Shown piece after piece: positions 8,077 to 14,767 of a stretch of DNA of 24,159 bases. The position numbers were made by a program, and so were the translations under genes. The notes beneath the pieces were generated by a model. The model ran no database searches and was not told the origin of the DNA. It saw only the letters and a list, made by a program, of their open reading frames with translations. Origin of the DNA: an uncultured Campylobacter sp. (GTDB lineage: Bacteria > Campylobacterota > Campylobacteria > Campylobacterales > Campylobacteraceae); the NCBI RefSeq assembly GCF_938045225.1, contig NZ_CALINL010000107.1, positions 1 to 24,159 on the forward strand. The letters run 5' to 3'. Numbering within the stretch: the stretch's first letter is position 1; each line of letters starts with the position of its first letter.

Positions 8077-8886
8077 ATGACGATAAGAAAAATTATTTTA
8101 CTCGCCGTATTTACCGCGACGATGCTGACGGGCTGCTTCACTAGCTCGACTAGCGGCGGTGCGCTAGGCGAAAACAGACGCCAAATGTTTCTAGTCGGCG
8201 AACAAGAGATGAACGAGGCCGCGGCCAAAGCCTACGTAGAGACGCTAAGCGGTGCGCGCAAAAAAGGCGCTCTAAACATCGATCCCGTGATGACAAAAAG
8301 GGTGCAAGACGTCGCCAAACGCCTGATCGCGCAGGTCGGGGCGTTTAGAGAGGATGCGCTCAAGTGGAAATGGGAAGTAAACGTAATCGACGAAAACACG
8401 ATAAACGCGTGGTGTATGCCCGGCGGCCGTATCGTCGTTTATAGCGGCATCATCAAAAATCTCTCGCTCACAAACGGCGAGCTAGCCGCCGTCATGGGGC
8501 ACGAGATCGCGCACGCGCTGCGTGAGCATAGCCGCGAGCAAGCCAGCACGGATATGCTCAAAAACGTCGGCATTTTCGCCGTTTCGCAAGCTGCGGGACT
8601 GGGTGATCTAGCTACCGGCGCTATGAATATGGCCGCTCAGTACACCATCTCGTTGCCCTTTTCTCGCTCGCACGAGCGCGAGGCCGACCACATCGGCACG
8701 GAGCTGATGGCGCGGGCAGGCTACGATCCTAAAGAGGCGGTAAACGTATGGGTCAAAATGTCGCAAAAAAGCGGCGGCAGCGTGCCTGAGATACTAAGCA
8801 CCCACCCGTCTAGCCAAAGCCGTATCGCCGATCTGCGCGAGGTCGCGGCCAAGCTCGAGCCGGTGTATCAGCAAGCTAAAAAGTAA
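8077..8886 (+). CDS. M48-family metalloprotease lipoprotein (LoiP/YcaL-like)
   Basis: A 269-residue zinc protease of the M48 family, probably anchored in the cell envelope and involved in quality control of outer-membrane or periplasmic proteins (family knowledge; the target is unknown). Signal peptide MTIRKIILLAVFTATMLTGC has the lipobox LTGC with the lipidated Cys at 20. The zinc site is HEIAH at residues 142-146 within VMGHEIAHALREHSREQA, and the third ligand is Glu202 in SRSHEREADHIGTELM. NTINAWCMPGGRIVVYSGI, just before the active site, and STHPSSQSRIADL near the end are further M48 signatures. All catalytic residues are intact, so it should be active. Monocistronic, with its own promoter. 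Confidence 0.92.
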   Translation: MTIRKIILLAVFTATMLTGCFTSSTSGGALGENRRQMFLVGEQEMNEAAAKAYVETLSGARKKGALNIDPVMTKRVQDVAKRLIAQVGAFREDALKWKWEVNVIDENTINAWCMPGGRIVVYSGIIKNLSLTNGELAAVMGHEIAHALREHSREQASTDMLKNVGIFAVSQAAGLGDLATGAMNMAAQYTISLPFSRSHEREADHIGTELMARAGYDPKEAVNVWVKMSQKSGGSVPEILSTHPSSQSRIADLREVAAKLEPVYQQAKK

Positions 8887-9419
8887 AATTTAGCTTGCCT
8901 AGCGGCTCTTTTAAGCGCTTGCGGTTGGCCGTTTTAGGCGATCGTGCGGGCGTTTTATATATTTTGCAAGGCGGATAGAGGAGTGCAACAAGCTCAGATA
9001 ATGTCCGCCGCATGTTAAAAATTTAAACTCTTATTTCAAATTTGCCGCCGAGTTTTTGATTTGTTACGAAGGCGGCAAATTTATTTTTGCTTATGATTTT
9101 TGCTTGAGTCTTGCTTTTGGTTGTCAAATTTGCTAGTAATTTTATAAATTTACGTCGAATTTGCCCTCGCATGCCGATAGTTGGCGTTAAATTTACAATC
9201 GCTGTCTGTGTCAAATTTACTTTATGCGATTTTGCTTTTCGAAAAACTCCTCGTAAAAGTCGCTGCATCTGCGAAAATTTGACGCGATCAATTTATTTTG
9301 CCGTGCCGCTTTTTGAGTGATGTCGCATGGGCGATTTTTTCTTTGCTGTTCTAGCCAAATTTAACAATCCGCACTGAATTTATAGTATATTTACGCCGTT
9401 AAGCGCCATAAATATATCG
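8887..9419. other. 533-base spacer with no supported gene
   Basis: Open frames here on both strands (for example 9023-9268 minus, 9111-9320 plus) overlap each other, lack ribosome binding sites and consist largely of translated AAATTT motifs. The only clear structure is the inverted repeat at 9038-9082. The genes on either side are convergent, so no promoter is needed. Confidence 0.55.
9038..9090 (+). terminator. 12-bp inverted repeat, terminator-like
   Basis: AAATTTGCCGCC (9038-9049) and GGCGGCAAATTT (9071-9082) are perfect complements with a 21-base loop, followed by ATTTTTGC. It is about 150 bases after the protease stop, between two convergent genes. The outer six bases of each arm are the common AAATTT motif. 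Confidence 0.5.
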
Positions 9420-10406
9420 CTAACCAATCTCCCGCATCGCATCGAGCCGATTTAAAAATATCTCTACCTTGCGTAACTGCGCCGCATCTAGCGCCCTGCT
9501 CGAGTAAAAATACTCCACGCTGTTGCCGTTTGGGTAGTAAATTTTGCCGCCGTCTCCGTCGCACTCTTCTGCACCCTGCTCGCCGCCGCGCTCGCCCCGC
9601 TTGCTCTCGCCTCTTACGCTCTGTTCGCCGCGTGCACCTCGCCTTTCCGCGTCAAATTTACTGACTTGCGCCGATAAATTCGTATCAAATTTTACGCCGC
9701 CGTCTGCATTAAATTTAGCCGTCCGCGAGGGCAAATCCTCGCCGCGCGCAAGCTTTAGCCCTCCGCCCAGCTCGCTAGCTAGGCGGTTTAGCGTGCCGCC
9801 TATGCCGTCGATGATGCGCACGTGTGGCGGCAAAATTTCGCGCAAAACGTCCTTGAAATAGTTAAAATGCGTGCAACCAAGCACGAGCGAACCGAGGCGC
9901 TCAAGCTCAAATTTACCCAGTTCCTCTCGCAGATAGGCTCGAACTGCGGGCGAATCAAACTCCAAATCCTGCGCAAACTCCACGAGACGCGGTAACGCCA
10001 GGCTCCACGTCTCGCACTCTAGCCGCCCCACGAGGCGCGCTAGCTTTTCGCCGGCGATCGTTAGCGGCGTGGCGATGAGCAGCGTAGGGCGCGCGCCGAA
10101 GCTGTCCGCGGCGAGCTTGACGGCGGGCTCCATGCCGATGACGGGCACGCTAAATGCGCTGCGAAGCTCCAAGATAGCCGCGCTCGTGGCGGTATTGCAA
10201 GCAACGACGACCGCGTCCGCGCCGTGCGCGACCAAAAACCCCACCGCATCGAGGCTCAGCCGCACGATCTGGGCCCTACTTTTCGTGCCGTATGGGACGT
10301 GATCCTCGTCGGCAAAATACAAAAACTCCGCCCCGCTAAACCGCCGCAGAGCCTCAGCCAGCACGCTCAGCCCGCCGATACCCGAGTCAAAAAACGCTAT
10401 TTTCAA
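9420..10406 (-). CDS. murI: Glutamate racemase with inserted low-complexity segment
   Basis: Converts L-glutamate to D-glutamate for peptidoglycan. KIAFFDSGIGGLSVLAEALR opens the protein; the catalytic cysteines are Cys70 in VVACNTATSAAI and Cys178 in VLGCTHFNYF. The start is taken as TTG at 10406, giving a protein beginning (M)KIAFFDSG like other racemases; the frame stays open to a TTG at 10448, but a perfect TATAAT lies inside that extension, so the transcript should begin downstream. The ribosome binding site is weak (GGATAAAG). Residues about 229-286 are an Arg/Gly/Glu-rich insertion (RRGARGEQSVRGESKRGERG) that also encodes KFNADGG, KFDTNL and KFDAE, i.e. translated AAATTT motifs. It precedes the usual end GKIYYPNGNSVEYFYSSR. 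The family branch differs from my memory of C. jejuni MurI, so acquisition or a paralogue is possible. Confidence 0.9.
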   Translation of the reverse strand: MKIAFFDSGIGGLSVLAEALRRFSGAEFLYFADEDHVPYGTKSRAQIVRLSLDAVGFLVAHGADAVVVACNTATSAAILELRSAFSVPVIGMEPAVKLAADSFGARPTLLIATPLTIAGEKLARLVGRLECETWSLALPRLVEFAQDLEFDSPAVRAYLREELGKFELERLGSLVLGCTHFNYFKDVLREILPPHVRIIDGIGGTLNRLASELGGGLKLARGEDLPSRTAKFNADGGVKFDTNLSAQVSKFDAERRGARGEQSVRGESKRGERGGEQGAEECDGDGGKIYYPNGNSVEYFYSSRALDAAQLRKVEIFLNRLDAMREIG

Positions 10407-10436
10407 ATCTTTATCCGAGGTTAAATTTAAAAAGAG

Positions 10437-10442
10437 ATTATA
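10437..10442 (-). promoter_or_regulatory. -10 box (TATAAT) of murI
   Basis: TATAAT on the minus strand within AGTTATAATCTC, about 30 bases before the TTG at 10406. It lies inside the longer open frame and argues for the shorter protein. Confidence 0.55.
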
Positions 10443-10596
10443 ACTCAAATTTACGGCGATTTCGCCTTTGGACGCAAATTTTGCCTTTTTGCGGCGGCTA
10501 GGTACGCACCTTTATCGACATTCAAATTTGACGTTTTCGTTGCTGTTTTTAATCAAATTTGGCGTAAAATCAGTTAAAATGAACAAAAGGCTCAAA

Positions 10597-11232
10597 ATGC
10601 AAGAAAATCTCGCCCACGCAAAATACGAAATCTCGCGCGCCATCAAGGCCGATCTCGCCGCCATCACGCGCATTTATAACGCAAGCGTTTTAGAGCGAAA
10701 CGCCACGGCCACGCTGCACCCCGTGGGCATAGAGGAGCGCCAAGCGTGGTTTGACGTGCACGAGGCGGCAAATCGCCCGATATACGTGCTACGCTAGGTT
10801 TGCGACGCAAATTTGACGAGCGGAGACGGCGAAACCTTTGAGGCTGATTGCGAGAGAAAATTTGACCAAAAGCACGAAAATTTGGGCGTGCAAAAGATAG
10901 GCGCCGTAAACCAAAAAGGCAAAATCTTAGCCTGGGGTAGCCCTAGCGACTATCATCCGCGCGAGGATTACCGCATCACGGCCGAAATCAGCGTCTATGT
11001 CGCGCCTGAGGCTCGCGGCAAGGGGCTTGGCGGACGGCTAGTAAATTTTATGCTTGAGCGCGCGCCCGAATTTGGCATCAAAAACATCGTCGCGCTGATA
11101 TTTTCCAGCAACGCAGCAAGCCTAAATTTGTTTGCAAAATTCGGTTTTGCGCGCTGGGGCGAACTACCCGAAGTCTGCTATATGGGCGGTAAAATCGAGA
11201 GCCTGACGATACTGGGTAAGAAACTTGGTTAA
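10597..11232 (+). pseudogene. GNAT acetyltransferase (phosphinothricin acetyltransferase-like), interrupted by in-frame TAG
   Basis: One reading frame spans the interval, broken only by TAG at 10795-10797. Before the stop: YEISRAIKADLAAITRIYNA and ERNATATLHPVGIEERQAWF, then PIYVLR. After it: about 40 residues unlike the family (VCDANLTSGDGETFEADCER, then KFDQKHENLG), followed by a normal GNAT core: KILAWGSPSDYHPREDYRIT, then EISVYVAPEARGKGLGGRLV with the acetyl-CoA binding loop RGKGLGG, then SSNAASLNLFAKFGFARWGE. In relatives PIYVLR is expected to run almost directly into the KILAWGS strand, so the TAG sits at the edge of an insertion that itself contains AAATTTGA motifs. ATG at 10597 has AAAAGG 6 bases upstream. 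No ribosome binding site serves the second part. Likely inactive; substrate unknown. Confidence 0.78.
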
Positions 11233-11303
11233 AATCTGCTCTGCCACAATAGGGCAAACAAAAGCGCTTCTTTGATACGCTAAAATTTAGTCCTGCGAGG
11301 TAA

Positions 11304-11888
11304 ATGACGGAATTCAGCAAGAGTCTAATTGTCCACATAAAACCTATGATTTTTTTCAAACCCACACCAAATCAAAGCAAAGAGGAAGCATACAAAGCAT
11401 GGTACTATCTGTACGAGGGGTATGAAAATTTTACGCTTGATTTCAAGGATTGCTACTCCACCGTGCGCGCTAAACAGCAGTTCATCCTTTCGTGGGATCA
11501 CTCGGACTTTTACGGCGAGTTTTTCGTCGCTAGCGTGTCCGACGATATCAAGCAAAGCTGGAGGCTGGCGAGCTTTAGCGACGCCGATAACCTGCTCTCG
11601 ACCGAGTTCGTGCCGAGCTTCGACGAGTCTCTAGGCGTAAAAGAGGGCAGAGACGTAAGCGACTACTACGTCACGGGCATGGATGCGCAAGATAAGTTTA
11701 TTTATCTGCTCTCGAAACAATACTCAAGCATTCCAAAGCTTGATCCGTGTAGCAGAAAGATCGTGGAGGTTTATAGCTTTGAAGGCGTGAGCGACGCCCA
11801 TACGCTCGCTATCAAGGATGGAAAATTTTACGTCACGACGAGAGAAAACGGGCGAATAAAGTTTTCGTTTTTGAGAGATAAAATTTAA
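11304..11888 (+). CDS. Hypothetical protein, possibly remnant of a beta-propeller-type protein
   Basis: 194 residues, not recognised. ATG at 11304 has only a close GAGG upstream; Met15 is an alternative start. No signal peptide. The C-terminal half has beta-rich, repeat-like stretches: DYYVTGMDAQDKFIYLLSKQ, KLDPCSRKIVEVYSFEGVSD and AHTLAIKDGKFYVTTRENG, which look like blades of a propeller (YncE/SdiA-regulated style). A protein of that kind would normally be longer and exported, so this may be the 3' part of a larger gene joined to other sequence. The N-terminal 60 residues (FFKPTPNQSKEEAYKAWYYL) do not match that pattern. It sits between a broken GNAT gene and the AT-rich helicase. Function unknown; the frame itself is probably real because composition and codon use over its second half match coding DNA. 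Confidence 0.5.
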   Translation: MTEFSKSLIVHIKPMIFFKPTPNQSKEEAYKAWYYLYEGYENFTLDFKDCYSTVRAKQQFILSWDHSDFYGEFFVASVSDDIKQSWRLASFSDADNLLSTEFVPSFDESLGVKEGRDVSDYYVTGMDAQDKFIYLLSKQYSSIPKLDPCSRKIVEVYSFEGVSDAHTLAIKDGKFYVTTRENGRIKFSFLRDKI

Positions 11889-11915
11889 GCCGTCTTTTGG
11901 GTGGCTTTTATTTCT
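11887..11915. terminator. Hairpin terminator between convergent genes
   Basis: AAGCCGTC (11887-11894) pairs with GGTGGCTT (11900-11907) using two G-T wobbles and a 5-base loop, followed by a T-rich run (TTTATTTCTTT). It overlaps the stop of the plus-strand gene and touches the stop of the helicase gene. Confidence 0.65.
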
Positions 11916-14616
11916 TTAATTTCTGTAAAAAATCAATATCTTTATTGCTGTTTCTTTTTTTAAAGCTTTCTAAAATTTTCTTTTCGACTTCCGGCGACCA
12001 ATATATTTGTAGATTTTCCTTCGCTCTGGTTATTGCTGTATAAAAAATATTATGCGTTATCATTTCATCAACTTCGCTACTTATTGCTACTTTTACAGTT
12101 TTGTACTCCAAGCCTTGTGCTTTATGAATTGAAATAGCGTATGCCACATGGAACGGTACGATAGTTTCTTCATCATTATTTTCAGGATTCCCCTCCTCAT
12201 CAGCCGTTCCGTATTGATTAACATAAAATTTTATCACCGATTTATCGCTATTCTCCAATAACTCAAAATCATACTTTTGTGCATCTAGTCCAGTTATTGA
12301 TTTTTCAAGTTCTATGCTAAACCAAATTCGTTTTTCTTCAAGCTCAATATTAACAATTTTTCCTTTCATATTATTGTAAATAAGCGGTTTAAATCTTTCT
12401 ACCTCATTAAACAAAATGGGATCGCCGATCTTATATCTATGAAGACCCCATTCTACAGCTTTTGCTTTATTGGTTTCTTGCAAAATAGTATTTAGGTTAT
12501 TAATACCATATAATCCATCGTAATTAAGACATAAAACAATCTCATCATCACTAGCTTCAAAACTTAAATCTTCTAATTTTTGCGAATAGCTTTCTCTTTG
12601 TAAAATTTCACTAATACAATCACCAAAACTTCTTACTTCATCCCAAAGTTTTAAAAGTTTCTTGTCTTTTGTTCTATATGTTTTTTCTAATGTAAAAGTT
12701 GCCTTATCAAGAAAACTCTGAGCGATTTTAAACCAATTGCCAAATGATATCGCTTCTATCTGATATATGTCCCCTACTAAAAGAATGAGCTCAAATTTTA
12801 CTTTATTGAGTACTTTTTGCATATCATCATTGCTTATTGTACTACATTCATCGATAATTAGAACATCGCATTTTGTGTCTGTACCCGCTATTAATTTAGC
12901 AACTGTTTTAAATTCGCTTTTTGAGCTCGCAGCAATACGTCTTTTTAAATTATCTACAGCAGTATTTGTATTGGCTAAAAATATTTTACTATTTTCTTTA
13001 AAAAATTGTGATACGTAATCGATTAAAGTCGTTTTACCAGTACCGGCTGCGCCATAAATCAAGGCGACCTTTGATTTCTCAAATAGATTAATAACAATAT
13101 TTTCTTTTTCTTTATCATCAATTAGCGTCGAATTGTTCTTTATCCACTCTTTTGCAGAATTTGAGTAGTTTTGAATACCGCTCTGTGTCAATTTGTCAAG
13201 CCCATCAATAATTTCGATAGATTTTTCGACATATTCTTTGATATAAAAGTGACTTTGAAATTCCTCAATTCTCCTACCAGTATGCCCTTTTGGATTCTTT
13301 TCGTTTCCTGACCATAATTTTGAGTTAAATTGAGATATTAGATTATCTATATTGTTGAAATTAAATTCCTTTTTATCAACAAACAGGCTTCCACTATTTT
13401 CACTCCTACTTTTTAATGCTCTAGCAAATAATTCATGCTCCCTTCCACTTGTATCTATACATTCTAACAAATCATAAAAGTTAGGATTGTGATTTATTAA
13501 AGATGTAGCAAACGGCATTTGCTCAAAAGGAAGGCATTTTGAATTTAGCTTTAAATCCGATAGGCATCTATCTTCATTATTTGGAAGTTGCTTTTTTATT
13601 ACTTGATTACGTAAGTTGTGTAGTAAATACCTAATTGTATTTCTACCATCTTTGGTAACTACCTTTGCCTTATCTAAAATATCAAAAATATGCGAAACTT
13701 GTCCTTTAGAAATAATGTTTCTTTTTATATCTTGGTAATCATAACTATCAATCAAATCGACTAGGCTAATTTTCTTACGTGTCAAAAATCGCATTAATTC
13801 TTTATATTCGCTTGTTCTATTTATTTTTTGACTACATTCAAAAATCTTACCAAAATTTTGCAATTCAGCTGGTCTAATAGAAACTTCCCAACTGTCAATG
13901 ATTTTTACCTGCAGTGATTTGTTTAGAATTTCTATATTTTCATTACAAATCCATAAATTGACAGCATAATTATCAAAAATTCCAAATTTACAAAATGCAA
14001 TTAGTTTATCAAATTTGCTAAAATTATCAACAGCATTAACAAATGTTACCTCATAATAAATTTGGTCTTTTACTATAAAGGGCTTTACTTTTGTCACATA
14101 GTAAGCATTACCTTCTTTGCCAGAATTACTTAAAACACTTTGATTCTCTATCTTTTCTGCAATTTTTTCATAGTATTCCATAAATTGCTTATCTAAATTA
14201 AGCGGAAAATTACTTAAATTTTTAAGAACTTCAATGTTATATTTTTCTTTTAAAAAAATCTTGCATTCGACTAAATATATGAAGTACTTTAACATCAAAC
14301 GTTCAGAAGAGTTTTCACTAAGCGTATAATGTGAAACAGCTTTTTGTAAGAAATCATGAAATTTAACCAATAATGCATAATTTCCTTTTCTTGATTTTAC
14401 ATATTTAATGGCATTTTCATTAATTACTCGCTGATGATCGTTGGTATCTATTTTTTCTTCGCTAGAGTGAATTTTTTGAAAAATATACTCTACTAAATTT
14501 CTAAGCTGAGATAAGATAACTTGACTAACGAATCCTCGTTCATCACACAAGTTATTATTTGCAAGATTTTTATCTATGTTTTCGCAGGTTATTAAGATTT
14601 GATTATTAAAATCCAT
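11908..14616 (-). CDS. Large SF1 (RecD/Pif1-like) helicase with uncharacterised N-terminal half
   Basis: About 902 residues. Numbers below count from the in-frame ATG at 14622; ATG at 14616 is preferred because AAGGA sits 5 bases before it. The C-terminal 400 residues form an SF1 helicase: Walker A GAAGTGKTT at 524-532, motif II CDVLIIDECS with Asp591/Glu592, motif III LLVGDIYQIEAI, KTYRTK with Arg650, and UvrD_C-type motifs AISIHKAQGLEYKTVKV (829-845) and YTAITRAKENLQIYW. All NTP-binding motifs are intact. Residues 1-500 carry no domain I can name: a helical start (CDERGFVSQVILSQLRNLVE), a mixed middle part with many aromatic residues, and a linker ending at GIQNYSNSAKEW. The gene is far more AT-rich than its neighbours and sits alone between a hypothetical gene and nrdD, which suggests horizontal transfer. 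Phage defence or nucleic-acid surveillance is plausible for such lone helicase fusions, but is inference. Confidence 0.85.
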   Translation of the reverse strand: MDFNNQILITCENIDKNLANNNLCDERGFVSQVILSQLRNLVEYIFQKIHSSEEKIDTNDHQRVINENAIKYVKSRKGNYALLVKFHDFLQKAVSHYTLSENSSERLMLKYFIYLVECKIFLKEKYNIEVLKNLSNFPLNLDKQFMEYYEKIAEKIENQSVLSNSGKEGNAYYVTKVKPFIVKDQIYYEVTFVNAVDNFSKFDKLIAFCKFGIFDNYAVNLWICNENIEILNKSLQVKIIDSWEVSIRPAELQNFGKIFECSQKINRTSEYKELMRFLTRKKISLVDLIDSYDYQDIKRNIISKGQVSHIFDILDKAKVVTKDGRNTIRYLLHNLRNQVIKKQLPNNEDRCLSDLKLNSKCLPFEQMPFATSLINHNPNFYDLLECIDTSGREHELFARALKSRSENSGSLFVDKKEFNFNNIDNLISQFNSKLWSGNEKNPKGHTGRRIEEFQSHFYIKEYVEKSIEIIDGLDKLTQSGIQNYSNSAKEWIKNNSTLIDDKEKENIVINLFEKSKVALIYGAAGTGKTTLIDYVSQFFKENSKIFLANTNTAVDNLKRRIAASSKSEFKTVAKLIAGTDTKCDVLIIDECSTISNDDMQKVLNKVKFELILLVGDIYQIEAISFGNWFKIAQSFLDKATFTLEKTYRTKDKKLLKLWDEVRSFGDCISEILQRESYSQKLEDLSFEASDDEIVLCLNYDGLYGINNLNTILQETNKAKAVEWGLHRYKIGDPILFNEVERFKPLIYNNMKGKIVNIELEEKRIWFSIELEKSITGLDAQKYDFELLENSDKSVIKFYVNQYGTADEEGNPENNDEETIVPFHVAYAISIHKAQGLEYKTVKVAISSEVDEMITHNIFYTAITRAKENLQIYWSPEVEKKILESFKKRNSNKDIDFLQKLKK

Positions 14617-14767
14617 TTCCATCCTTAAACCAAAATACTATTTATTCTATAAAAGATTGTTCTTTACAAAACAATAAGTCGGATTCTTGCTTGGCTAAAG
14701 TATGCCAATAAAGCCAAACACAATAAATACCATTGGACAAAACCCAGCTTCGCCGCTCAAATTTAGC
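14617..14767. other. Junction between nrdD 3' end and helicase gene
   Basis: 151 bases marking a change from nrdD-like to AT-rich composition. On the minus strand the nrdD frame after its TAG reads AKFERRSWVLSNGIYC and onward, not resembling the expected end of NrdD. Holds the helicase leader: a weak -10 (TATAGA, 14646-14651 minus) and AAGGA before the start. A 6-base pair TTGGCT (14691-14696)/AGCCAA (14712-14717) might form a weak hairpin. Confidence 0.4.

Noticed and set aside
7800..8144. A 114-codon plus-strand frame overlapping the M48 protease start
   Set aside because: Mostly spacer motif translation, runs out of frame into a well-supported lipoprotein gene.
9023..9320. Overlapping open frames on both strands in the spacer before murI
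   Set aside because: Built largely from translated AAATTT motifs, mutually overlapping, without ribosome binding sites.
1269..11232. Genome-wide stop-codon reassignment
   Set aside because: TAA, TAG and TGA all end intact genes in this window, with sensible 3' ends, so no stop codon is globally recoded.
11908..14616. HEPN nuclease motif in the helicase N-terminus (segments beginning RNLVEY near residue 41 and RNTIRYLLH near 327)
   Set aside because: Spacing between Arg and His is 10 and 7 residues, outside the R-x(4-6)-H pattern, so no HEPN claim is made.
14691..14717. TTGGCT/AGCCAA pair at the nrdD-helicase junction as an insertion end or terminator
   Set aside because: Only six bases with no matching copy at the other side of the helicase gene; no target-site duplication found.
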